In this document: in pieces, positions 8,536-16,153 of the stretch
Numbering within the stretch: position 1 is the first letter of the stretch
How the letters are laid out: each line of letters starts with the position of its first letter
Origin: DATKHR01 sp036557365
Lineage (GTDB): Bacteria; Acidobacteriota; Vicinamibacteria; Vicinamibacterales; CAVVIG01
DNA length: 64,000 bases
Direction of reading: 5' to 3'
NCBI GenBank assembly: GCA_036557365.1
Contig: DATBHR010000094.1
Span: 20,154-84,153, forward strand
Position numbers and translations under genes: made by a program
Notes under the pieces: model-generated
Database searches by the model: none
What the model was told of the DNA's origin: nothing
The model's input: the letters and a program-made list of their open reading frames with translations, nothing else

Positions 8536-10341
8536 TCACGGGCGGCGCGAGTCGAGCAATTCCCAGCGTTTGTAGGCTTCTGCCACCTCGGCGGTCAGCC
8601 GTTCGACCTGATCCAGCGCTTCGCGAATATCGGAAGGCGACTCTTTGTAGAACTCTGGTGACGCGATGCGCGCGTTCAGCGCCCGCTGCTCGGTTTCAAG
8701 CCGATCGATCCGGTCCGGCAGTGCGTCGAACTCGCGCTGCTCGTTGTAGGACAGCTTCTTCGCTCGGTCTCGTGCCGGACGCTCTGGCGAGATGGCTGGA
8801 GCAACTGTGAGGGCTGCGGGCACGGCCGATCGCGGGTCCGCGCGCTGACGAACCCAGTCTGTGTAGCCGCCGACGTACTCCTGGACCTTGCCGCCGCCCT
8901 CGAGCACGAGCGTGCTCGTCACCAGATTGTCGAGAAACACGCGATCGTGGCTGACGAGCAGCAGCGTCCCCGACCACTCGGTCAGCAGTTCTTCGAGCAG
9001 CTCCAGCGTTTCGATGTCGAGATCGTTGGTCGGCTCGTCGAGGACGAGTACGTTCGCCGGTCGCGTGAACAGCCGCGCGAGCAGCAGCCGGTTGCGTTCG
9101 CCGCCCGACAGCGCCTTGACGGGCGATCCCGCGCGCTCCTTCGAGAACAGGAAGTCGGCGAGATACGCGTTGACGTGACGCGTGCGTCCGTTGGCCGTCA
9201 CCGTATCGTTGCCGTCGCCGATCGTGTCGAACACGGTACGTTCGGGGTCCAGCTGCTCGCGCTGCTGATCGTAGTACGCGATGTCCACGTTGGCGCCGAG
9301 GCGAACGTCCCCTTCGTCGGGCTGCAGTTCCCCGATCAGCAGCCGCATCAGCGTGGTCTTTCCCGATCCGTTCGGACCGATCAGGCCGACGCGATCGCCG
9401 CGCATGATGCGCGTGCTGAAGTCCCTCACGACGGGCGCCGCCGCGCCCGGGTGCGTTTTCGTCACCGCGCGCGCTTCGAAGACCAGCCGGCCCGAGCTCT
9501 CGGCCTGCTCGATGGCCAGGCGGACCGATCCAGGCACCTCCCGCCGCTGCGCCCGCACCTCCCGCATCGCCATCAGCGCGCGGACGCGTCCTTCGTTCCG
9601 CGTGCGTCGCGCCTTGATCCCCTGGCGCAGCCACGCCTCTTCCTCGGCGAGTTTCTTGTCGAAGCGTCGGCGCGCCTCGGTCTCGGCATCGAGGGCATCG
9701 CCCTTGCGGCGCAGGTACTGCTCGTAGTCGCCCGGCCAGGACGTCAGCTGGCCGCGATCGAGCTCCACGATGCGCGTCGCGAGACGCCGCAGGAACGCGC
9801 GGTCGTGCGTGACGAAGACGACGGTCCCGCGGTACTCGGACAGGAAGTTCTCGAGCCACGCAATCGCGTCGATGTCGAGGTGATTGGTCGGCTCGTCGAG
9901 CAACAGGACGTCGGGCTGTCCGACAAGCGCACGTGCCAGCAGCGCGCGCCGCCGCCATCCGCCGGACAGCGTGTCGACAATCGCGTCGGACGGCAGCGCG
10001 AGGCGCGACAGCACGAGATCGACGTGGTGATCTCTCAGCCACGCCTCGTCATCGGCCAGATGCTGCGTATGGCCTTCGGCGACGACGTCGAAGACCGAAC
10101 GGTTGGACGAAAACGGCAAGTCCTGTTCGAGGCGCGCCATCTTCAGGCCGGGCTGCCGCCGAACGAAGCCGCCATCCGGCTGCAGTTCGCCGTTCAGAAT
10201 CTTGAGCAGGGTCGATTTGCCCGTACCGTTGCGGCCGATGACGGCGATGCGCTCCTTCGCATCGACCTGAAGGTTCGCTTGATCGAGCAGCGGAAGGTGA
10301 CCGTAGGCGACATCCACACGGTCGAGCGAGACGAGAGGCAC
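8536..10341 (-). CDS. ABC-F family ATPase (Uup/EttA-like)
   Basis: The 601-residue soluble protein has two ABC ATPase domains and no membrane segments, which defines ABC-F. The first Walker A is GRNGTGKST (from about residue 37) with signature LSGGWRRR; the second is GPNGSGKTT with signature LSGGERNR. LLDEPTNHLD and VLDEPTNDLD are the two Walker B regions. The linker rich in Arg and Glu (about 225-280) is the interdomain arm that contacts the ribosome. The C-terminal coiled coil (about 520-600) is as in Uup. These proteins act on stalled or initiating ribosomes. The GTG start has TACGGT five bases upstream and gives the usual short N-terminus. Confidence 0.92.
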   Translation of the reverse strand: MPLVSLDRVDVAYGHLPLLDQANLQVDAKERIAVIGRNGTGKSTLLKILNGELQPDGGFVRRQPGLKMARLEQDLPFSSNRSVFDVVAEGHTQHLADDEAWLRDHHVDLVLSRLALPSDAIVDTLSGGWRRRALLARALVGQPDVLLLDEPTNHLDIDAIAWLENFLSEYRGTVVFVTHDRAFLRRLATRIVELDRGQLTSWPGDYEQYLRRKGDALDAETEARRRFDKKLAEEEAWLRQGIKARRTRNEGRVRALMAMREVRAQRREVPGSVRLAIEQAESSGRLVFEARAVTKTHPGAAAPVVRDFSTRIMRGDRVGLIGPNGSGKTTLMRLLIGELQPDEGDVRLGANVDIAYYDQQREQLDPERTVFDTIGDGNDTVTANGRTRHVNAYLADFLFSKERAGSPVKALSGGERNRLLLARLFTRPANVLVLDEPTNDLDIETLELLEELLTEWSGTLLLVSHDRVFLDNLVTSTLVLEGGGKVQEYVGGYTDWVRQRADPRSAVPAALTVAPAISPERPARDRAKKLSYNEQREFDALPDRIDRLETEQRALNARIASPEFYKESPSDIREALDQVERLTAEVAEAYKRWELLDSRRP

Positions 10342-10346
10342 CCCTC

Positions 10347-10352
10347 ACCGTA
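10347..10352 (-). promoter_or_regulatory. -10-like box TACGGT for the ABC-F gene
   Basis: TACGGT on the minus strand ends 5 bases before the GTG at 10341. It is 34 bases from the -10 box of the divergent M29-like gene. Confidence 0.4.
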
Positions 10353-10386
10353 CCACGCCAGCCGCCCGCGCCGCGACGAACCCGGC

Positions 10387-10392
10387 GATAAT
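10387..10392 (+). promoter_or_regulatory. -10-like box GATAAT that fixes the start of the M29-like gene
   Basis: GATAAT ends 7 bases before the ATG at 10400. It overlaps the other in-frame ATG at 10391, which would therefore not be in the message. Confidence 0.45.
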
Positions 10393-10399
10393 GCGTCGC

Positions 10400-11548
10400 A
10401 TGAAACGGACGGTGCTCGCTCTCCTCGCGCTTCTCTCGACGCCTCTCGTCGCCCAACCGCGGCTGACGCTGGACTACTCCGCGATCGCGAAGACGCTCGT
10501 ACGCCAGCTCGCGCTGAAGCCCGGCGAGCGCGTCATGTCGATCGGGCAGCCGCCACTTTTCGCGGACCTCGTGCCGTACATCCGGTACGAAGTGATGCGC
10601 GCCGGCGGAATCGACCTCGGTGTGATGGAAGTCCTCCGCGAGCCGGTTCCCGAATCGTTCGACGCGGCCGTGCTCGCCAAAGGGAATTCGGACGCGCGAG
10701 CGCACTACAAGGCGATGTTCCAGAACGTGGACGCCGCCATCATGCTTCCGGGCGCGACGACGGCGCATGCATCGTATCTGGCGATGCAGGACTGGCTAAA
10801 GGACGACCTGCGCGAACACCGCGGCCGCCGGACCATTCATTTCCACTGGGTCGAGAACGGCAGCGCATACGAGGTCCCTGGCCAGCCGCTTCCGCCCCGT
10901 TTCGCGATCGACGCGCTTTATCAGCGGGCTCTGCTCGACACGGACTACGCCGCACTCTCGGCGCGGCAGCACGCCTTCGCGGATGCGCTGCGCGCCGGCG
11001 AGACGCACCTGACGTCAGCGAGCGGCACGGACCTGCGTTTTCGGATCGGCGATCGACCTGTCGATCTTCAGGACGGCGACGCCTCGCAGGCGCGCGCGGC
11101 GCGTGCCCTTGTTCTGATCGACAAGGAGATCGAGTTGCCCGCCGGTGCGGTTCGGGTCGCCCCGCTCGAAGAAACCGTGAACGGCGTTATCGCAGTTCCG
11201 ACGTCGCAATGGGACGGGCAGCCGGTCGAAGGGCTGAGGCTGCGCTTCGAACGCGGCCGCGTCGTTGACGTGTCGGCGTCGCGCGGCAAAGAGGCGGTCG
11301 AGCGCGCGATGGCAAAGGCCGGCGAAGCGGGCCATGCATTTCGTGAGTTTGCGCTCGGCCTGAATCCGCTGCTCGCGGTTCCGGAACGCGGGCCGTGGAT
11401 TCCATACTACGGGTACGGATCGGGCGTCGTCCGTCTCTCGCTCGGCGACAACTCGGAGCTCGGTGGGCGCGTCGGCGGCGGCTACGTCCGCTGGAATTTC
11501 TTCACGGACATCAAGGTCACGATCGACGGGCGGGACTGGACGCGATAG
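10400..11548 (+). CDS. Secreted M29 aminopeptidase-like protein, ligand residues changed
   Basis: The protein has 382 residues and a signal peptide (about 1-19, ending near PLVAQ). The body follows thermophilic (M29) aminopeptidases: an N-terminal domain with LVRQLALKPGERV, and a C-terminal part with REFALGLNP, GVVRLSLGDNSELGG and VRWNFFTDI. From memory of the family, the last two motifs normally carry His, His and Asp metal ligands (HiALG and HwDl). Here these positions read Arg345, Arg364 and Asn366. It may therefore be a non-catalytic or binding relative, unlike the usual cytoplasmic enzyme, and it is secreted. An ATG at 10391 is in frame but overlaps the predicted -10 box. Confidence 0.75.
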   Translation: MKRTVLALLALLSTPLVAQPRLTLDYSAIAKTLVRQLALKPGERVMSIGQPPLFADLVPYIRYEVMRAGGIDLGVMEVLREPVPESFDAAVLAKGNSDARAHYKAMFQNVDAAIMLPGATTAHASYLAMQDWLKDDLREHRGRRTIHFHWVENGSAYEVPGQPLPPRFAIDALYQRALLDTDYAALSARQHAFADALRAGETHLTSASGTDLRFRIGDRPVDLQDGDASQARAARALVLIDKEIELPAGAVRVAPLEETVNGVIAVPTSQWDGQPVEGLRLRFERGRVVDVSASRGKEAVERAMAKAGEAGHAFREFALGLNPLLAVPERGPWIPYYGYGSGVVRLSLGDNSELGGRVGGGYVRWNFFTDIKVTIDGRDWTR

Positions 11549-11986
11549 TCACCGCGCGCCGGCGAGCGACGCGAGCGCCTGGACGAAGCTCTCGTCGAGC
11601 GCGGCCGACGCTGTCTTGCCGAAGATTTCGACAATCGTCGCAGCTACGGTGCCGGTGTTCTTGAACGTGTGCTGGACTCCGCCTTTCAACGACAGCACCT
11701 GCCCCTGCGAGACATCCACGGACGACTCGCCTTCCACCGTCAGGACCAGGTGTCCCGTGACCAGCACGAACACATGCCACGTCGCATCGTCGTGCGAGTG
11801 CATGCGGCGGACCGCGCCGGGCTCGGCGTAGTCGCGAAGCACGCGGAACGCCGGCTGGTTGAGGACCAGCATCGACGAAATTCCCGGATCGCCTGCGACC
11901 GGCCGCGCGCTCTCGGCGCCGCCGACGGCCTGCGCCGAGACTGGAACGGCAATCAACAGCGAAAAAAGACATGTCAGCAGTTTCAT
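11549..11986 (-). CDS. Secreted cupin-domain protein
   Basis: The 145-residue protein has a signal peptide (MKLLTCLFSLLIAVPVSAQA). A single cupin domain follows, with MHSHDDATWHVFVLVTGHLVLTVEGE as the first motif and VLSLKGGVQHTFKNTG as the second. The His residues in these motifs (HSHD, and the His of VQHTF) would bind one metal ion. Function is not predictable; such periplasmic cupins often bind or process small carboxylates or sugars. An in-frame GTG six codons upstream (12004) would spoil the signal peptide, so the ATG is preferred. The gene ends one base after the convergent M29-like gene. Confidence 0.82.
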   Translation of the reverse strand: MKLLTCLFSLLIAVPVSAQAVGGAESARPVAGDPGISSMLVLNQPAFRVLRDYAEPGAVRRMHSHDDATWHVFVLVTGHLVLTVEGESSVDVSQGQVLSLKGGVQHTFKNTGTVAATIVEIFGKTASAALDESFVQALASLAGAR

Positions 11987-12035
11987 CGTGCCGCAGCGTG
12001 CCACGTCGGCTGTCCGCGCGCAAGATCGGATGTAT

Positions 12036-12041
12036 TACCAT
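12036..12041 (+). promoter_or_regulatory. -10 box TACCAT, leaderless start of the coiled-coil small protein gene
   Basis: TACCAT ends 6 bases before the ATG at 12048. Confidence 0.4.
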
Positions 12042-12047
12042 TCGATC

Positions 12048-12359
12048 ATGCCCGACGACACCGCACCGAAATCCGCGTACGAGCTCGCGATGGAGCGCCT
12101 GCGAAAGCGGGATGCTGAAGCCGGCGTCGAGAACCGCCCGGTCAGCGACGCGCAGAAGGCAGCCATCGCGGAGATTCGGAACTTCTACGAATCGAAGATC
12201 GCCGAGGCGCAGGTGCTGTACGAATCGAACCGGCGGAAGGCGATCGATCCGTCCGCGCTCGAGGTGCTCGAGCAGGAGTACCGCCGCGACCGCGAGCGTC
12301 TCAATTCGGAGCGCGACCTCAAGATCGAGAAGGTTCGAAGCGGGAAGACGCCGGTCTGA
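12048..12359 (+). CDS. Small charged alpha-helical protein (coiled coil)
   Basis: The 103-residue soluble protein is rich in Glu, Arg, Lys and Ala. It is predicted almost entirely helical from about residue 12 on, with heptad-like spacing in IRNFYESKIAEAQVLYESN and in LEVLEQEYRRDRERLNSER. No family with a known role is recognised. The -10 box at 12036-12041 supports this ATG; the longer open frame upstream to 11859 runs into the divergent cupin gene. The 3' end overlaps the end of the convergent permease gene by 41 bases. Confidence 0.75.
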   Translation: MPDDTAPKSAYELAMERLRKRDAEAGVENRPVSDAQKAAIAEIRNFYESKIAEAQVLYESNRRKAIDPSALEVLEQEYRRDRERLNSERDLKIEKVRSGKTPV

Positions 12360-13770
12360 CGCCGACGGGACCTTGACGGCGCCGCTTGCGGCTCCAGTAC
12401 CAGTACCCCGGCAGGCCGGCGGCGATCAGCACCACGCCAATCATCGACTCTTTCGGTTTCTCGAGCAGCGTATTGACGACCAGCACCATCAGACTGGCCG
12501 CAAACAGTGCGGGTACCCACGGGTAGCCCCACGCACGATACGGCCGCGCCAGCGTGGGATGCGAACGCCGCAGCCGGAAGATCGCGGTGCCGCCGAGGAC
12601 GCCGAACACGACGGACGCGAAGGTCACCCACGTGAACAGCTGCTCGTAGGTGCCCGTCAGCGTCAACAGCGCAGCCCACCCACAGGTCATCACGATCGCG
12701 ACGTTCGGCGTGCGATAGCGGCGATGCACCTTCGCCGCGCTCTCGAAGAACAAGCCATCCTCGGCCATCGCGTAGCAGGCGCGTGACATCGCGATCACGC
12801 CGGCCGCATTGCACGCGAACGTCGACACGACGACCGTCGCCGCCACGAGGCTCGCGCCGATTGGTCCGACGAGCGCCGTCACGGCGACCTCCGCAATCCG
12901 TTCGACGCCCTGCATCGACGAGAGCGGCAGCGCCAGCATGTACGCAATGTTGATCGTGACGTAAATCGTCGTCAGCGAGGCGATGCCGATCATCAGCGCG
13001 CGCGGCACCGTGCGCGGCGCATCCGCGATTTCGCCGGCGCAGAACGGCAGGTAGTACCAGCCTTCGTACGCCCACATCACCGCGATCATCACGACGCCGA
13101 ATGCGCGCAGCGGCGACGCCACCGGCGGCACGACCGGCGTCAGGCTCGGCGCGACCGGATGCAGTGCGAGCGCGACGATGGGCAGCGCCGCGAGCGCGGC
13201 AATCTTGAGCGCGGTCAGCGAGGCCTGCACGCGATTGCCGCTTTCGATCCCGACGTAGTTCACGGCGCCAAGGGCGAGAATCGAGACGGCGGCCACAATC
13301 TGGCCCGATGAAATCGCCCAAGCGCCCCACGGGAGTGGAACCACTAGCGCCAGGCGGTCGGTGCCGAGCGCCGGCACGAAGTAGCTGAAATACTTCGCGA
13401 ACCCGACGGCGACCGTGGCGACGCTGCCGGTCAGGATGACGAGCATCCCTGCCCACCCGAAGAGAAAGCCGACGAGTGGTCCGTAGGCCTCTTCGAGAAA
13501 GACGTAGAGGCCGCCCGATCGCGGAAACATCGCGCCCATCTCGGCGTAGGTGAGGCCGCCGCTCAGCGCGATCGCGCCTCCCGCCATCCACGCCGCGAGC
13601 AGCAGCGGCTCGGACGGGAGCACGGCAGCCATCGTGCCCGGCGTCAGGAAGATCGCCGACCCGATGACGTTCGTGATGACGAGGAACGTCGCGTCGCGAA
13701 GTCCGATCGCGCGCAGCAGTCCGCGATCCACGTCAGGCCGGTCGTCGATCACGGGGATATCGTAGTGCAT
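12319..13770 (-). CDS. APC superfamily amino acid permease
   Basis: The 483-residue protein has about twelve membrane helices and the N-terminal signature of amino acid/polyamine antiporters: FLVITNVIGSAIFLTPG in helix 1, with a broken helix at GSAIF where the substrate backbone is bound, then LTYAEMGAMFPRSGGLYVFLEEAYG. These residues are typical of LAT/SteT-like or APA-type exchangers. The amino acid carried cannot be assigned. A Lys/Arg-rich cytoplasmic tail ends the protein. A 10-bp palindrome sits six bases before the start. Confidence 0.92.
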   Translation of the reverse strand: MHYDIPVIDDRPDVDRGLLRAIGLRDATFLVITNVIGSAIFLTPGTMAAVLPSEPLLLAAWMAGGAIALSGGLTYAEMGAMFPRSGGLYVFLEEAYGPLVGFLFGWAGMLVILTGSVATVAVGFAKYFSYFVPALGTDRLALVVPLPWGAWAISSGQIVAAVSILALGAVNYVGIESGNRVQASLTALKIAALAALPIVALALHPVAPSLTPVVPPVASPLRAFGVVMIAVMWAYEGWYYLPFCAGEIADAPRTVPRALMIGIASLTTIYVTINIAYMLALPLSSMQGVERIAEVAVTALVGPIGASLVAATVVVSTFACNAAGVIAMSRACYAMAEDGLFFESAAKVHRRYRTPNVAIVMTCGWAALLTLTGTYEQLFTWVTFASVVFGVLGGTAIFRLRRSHPTLARPYRAWGYPWVPALFAASLMVLVVNTLLEKPKESMIGVVLIAAGLPGYWYWSRKRRRQGPVGVRPASSRFEPSRS

Positions 13771-13775
13771 TCACG

Positions 13776-13785
13776 AGGTGCACCT
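13776..13785. promoter_or_regulatory. Perfect palindrome AGGTGCACCT upstream of the permease
   Basis: A 10-bp perfect inverted repeat lies 6-15 bases before the permease ATG, in the divergent region shared with the esterase gene. It could be an operator half or chance; no regulator gene is adjacent. Confidence 0.25.
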
Positions 13786-13800
13786 GTTTACTCCTGGCGC

Positions 13801-13830
13801 GCATTTGCCATTCGTGCATTCCTGCATTTC
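13801..13830. repeat. Degenerate GCATTnC-type short repeat
   Basis: Three imperfect units (GCATTTGCC, GCATTCCT, GCATTTCCC) lie in the 104-base divergent gap between the permease and the esterase. TTCCTGCA in it matches the unit of the arm at 36271-36296. Confidence 0.3.
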
Positions 13831-13874
13831 CCGCCGTCCCCTCGCAGTATGCTTACGCCAAACTTGGAGCGCTC

Positions 13875-15665
13875 ATGACTCGTGATCGGCGAACGATGGC
13901 TCGTTTGTCCGCGGCGCTGGCGATCGCTGCGGTGGTGGCATTCGTCGGTGCCTGCGCGGCTGGACGGCCGGCGCACCGACTGCGTTTCGCGGTCTCGTAT
14001 CCGGCATCCTCGGGTGTCACGGCAGCGGACGGGCGGCTGCTGCTGATGCTCGCCGCTGACAACCACGAGGAACCGCGGTTTCAGATCACGGACAACGACC
14101 ACACGCAGCAGGTCTTCGGCGTCGACGTCGACGGTCTCAAGCCGGGCGAGGACGTGACGATCGACGCGACGCCGCTCGGCTATCCGGTCGCGAGCCTCGC
14201 CGACATCGCGCCCGGCGAGTACTGGGTCCAGGGTCTCCTCCACGTCTACGAAACGTTCCACCGGAGCGACGGTCACGTCGTCAGACTTCCGCCGGATCGC
14301 GGTGAAGGACAGCAATGGAACGCCGCGCCGGGAAATCTGTACAGCACGCCGCAGAAGGTCCTCATCGACCCGTCCTCTGACGGCGTGATTCGCGTGGCGC
14401 TCGACAAGAAAATTCCTCCGCTGCCGGATCAGCCGGACTCGAAGTACATCAAGCACATTCGAATCCAGAGCGAACGCCTGACGAAGTTCTGGGGCCGGCC
14501 GATGTATCTCGGCGCCATCCTCGTCCTGCCGGAAGGCTGGGACAGTCATCCGAACGCGCACTATCCGCTCGCGATCTTTCACGGACACTTCCAGCGCGAG
14601 GCGTTCCCGTGGCGCGAAACACCTCCGGATCCGGCGCTGCCGCCGACGAATCTCGAAGGGATTGCGACGCACTGCCCGAACGGCCACGAGGGCGAGTGGT
14701 GCACGAAGTTCGGCTACGAACGTCTCGTCCAGGAGTACGGCTACACGCTCTATAACCTGTGGCGCTCGCCGGAATTTCCGCGCGCCATCATGGTCAACAT
14801 CCAGCACGCGAACCCGTACTACGACGACTCGTACGCGGTGAATTCCGAGAACCTCGGTCCGTACGGTGACGCCATCACGTACGAGCTCGTGCCCTACATC
14901 GAGAAGACGTTCCGCGGACTCGGTCCGTGGGCGCGCGGCCTGTACGGCGGATCGACGGGCGGATGGGAAGCGCTGGCGGCGCAGCTCAAGTACCCCGACG
15001 ACTACAACGGCGCCGTCGTCAACTGCCCGGACCCGATCGACTTCAACCGGTTTACGACGATCAACGTGTACGAGGACGCCAACGCGTACCACACCGACGG
15101 CCCGTTCCGCCGTACGCCGCGCCCGGGCTATCGCGATTACCTCGGGCAGACGCTCGCGACCGTCGAGCAGATGAACCTGCGCGAGCTCGTCCTGGGCACT
15201 CATTCGCGATCGGGCGGTCAGTGGGACATCTGGGAAGCGGTCTTTTCTCCCGTCGGCAGCGACGGCTATCCGCAGCGCATCTGGGACAAGCGGACCGGCG
15301 CCATCGACCGCAACGTCGCGGCCTACTGGAAGGATCACTACGACCTCGTGCATCTCATGGAACGCGACTGGGCGACGCTCGGACCCAAGGTCCGCGGCAA
15401 GCTGACGCTCAACGTCGGCCTGTCGGACAACTTCTTCCTGAACAACGCGGTCTACCTCGCCGAGGCGTTCCTGAAATCCGCGGCGCCGCCCGCCGATGCG
15501 AAGGTCGACTACGGCCTCCGCGACGAGCACTGCTGGAGCGGTGACCACGAACACGTCAACGCGATCTCGCGGCTGACCTACAGCAACCGCTTCATCCCGG
15601 CCTTTGCCGCGCACTGGCTGAAGACGGCGCCGCCGGGCGCGGATACGAAGAGCTGGAGGTACTGA
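13875..15665 (+). CDS. Lipoprotein alpha/beta-hydrolase (esterase-like)
   Basis: The 596-residue protein has a lipoprotein-type signal (hydrophobic stretch about 10-24, then VGAC as lipobox). The C-terminal 400 residues form an esterase D-like alpha/beta hydrolase: LAIFHGHF oxyanion region, nucleophile Ser in GLYGGSTGGWEAL, and a probable catalytic His in the HCWSGDHEHVN region near the end. The N-terminal part is beta-rich. The natural ester is unknown; related proteins act on feruloyl or acyl esters. A GGAG sequence 7 bases before the ATG and a TATGCT box at 13847-13852 point to a short-leader promoter. It stands alone on the plus strand before the molybdenum enzyme genes. Confidence 0.8.
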   Translation: MTRDRRTMARLSAALAIAAVVAFVGACAAGRPAHRLRFAVSYPASSGVTAADGRLLLMLAADNHEEPRFQITDNDHTQQVFGVDVDGLKPGEDVTIDATPLGYPVASLADIAPGEYWVQGLLHVYETFHRSDGHVVRLPPDRGEGQQWNAAPGNLYSTPQKVLIDPSSDGVIRVALDKKIPPLPDQPDSKYIKHIRIQSERLTKFWGRPMYLGAILVLPEGWDSHPNAHYPLAIFHGHFQREAFPWRETPPDPALPPTNLEGIATHCPNGHEGEWCTKFGYERLVQEYGYTLYNLWRSPEFPRAIMVNIQHANPYYDDSYAVNSENLGPYGDAITYELVPYIEKTFRGLGPWARGLYGGSTGGWEALAAQLKYPDDYNGAVVNCPDPIDFNRFTTINVYEDANAYHTDGPFRRTPRPGYRDYLGQTLATVEQMNLRELVLGTHSRSGGQWDIWEAVFSPVGSDGYPQRIWDKRTGAIDRNVAAYWKDHYDLVHLMERDWATLGPKVRGKLTLNVGLSDNFFLNNAVYLAEAFLKSAAPPADAKVDYGLRDEHCWSGDHEHVNAISRLTYSNRFIPAFAAHWLKTAPPGADTKSWRY

Positions 15666-15676
15666 GCGTTCGAATC

Positions 15677-15682
15677 TATGAT
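15677..15682 (+). promoter_or_regulatory. -10 box TATGAT, leaderless start of the first molybdenum hydroxylase pair
   Basis: TATGAT ends 6 bases before the ATG at 15689, only 12 bases after the esterase stop. Confidence 0.55.
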
Positions 15683-15688
15683 GCAGGT

Positions 15689-16153
15689 ATGAGCATCCGG
15701 TTGACGGTCAATGGACAGGCGCACACCGTCGACGTCGATCCGGCGACGCCGCTGCTCTATGTGCTGAGCGACGACCTCGCGCTGCGCGGACCCAAGTTCG
15801 GCTGCGGTCTCGGACAATGCGGGTCGTGCACGGTGATCGCTCGGGGGCGCGCGATTCGATCGTGCGTCACGCCGGTGTCGACGCTCGACGATGCGGAAAT
15901 CACGACGCTCGAAGGGCTGGGGACACCTGACCGGCCACATCCGCTGCAGCGCGCGTTCATCGAGGAGCAGGCGGCGCAGTGCGGCTTCTGCCTGAACGGC
16001 GTCATCCTGTCGGCCAAGGCATTTCTCGACCAGCAGCCGTCGGCCAGCGACGCCGAGATTCAGCGGGCGCTCTCGGGCGTGTTGTGCCGCTGCTTCACGC
16101 ACACGCGCATGGTCGCCGCGATCCGCAAGTACGCGAAAGGACGCGGCCAATGA
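15689..16153 (+). CDS. (2Fe-2S)-binding small subunit of a xanthine dehydrogenase family enzyme
   Basis: The 154-residue protein carries both iron-sulfur sites of molybdenum hydroxylase small subunits. The plant-ferredoxin-type cluster uses C39, C44, C47 and C59. The second cluster uses C98 and C101 (QCGFC) and C133 and C135 (CRC). It passes electrons from the molybdenum subunit encoded next. The stop overlaps the ATG of that gene (ATGA), so production is coupled. No FAD-binding medium subunit is present nearby, which is usual for two-subunit enzymes of the IorAB/NicAB type that use a cytochrome or another acceptor. Confidence 0.93.
   Translation: MSIRLTVNGQAHTVDVDPATPLLYVLSDDLALRGPKFGCGLGQCGSCTVIARGRAIRSCVTPVSTLDDAEITTLEGLGTPDRPHPLQRAFIEEQAAQCGFCLNGVILSAKAFLDQQPSASDAEIQRALSGVLCRCFTHTRMVAAIRKYAKGRGQ

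Noticed and set aside
8947..11268. A 773-codon open frame across the ABC-F gene and the M29-like gene
   Set aside because: It spans the divergent promoter region of two well-supported genes and has no recognisable domain.
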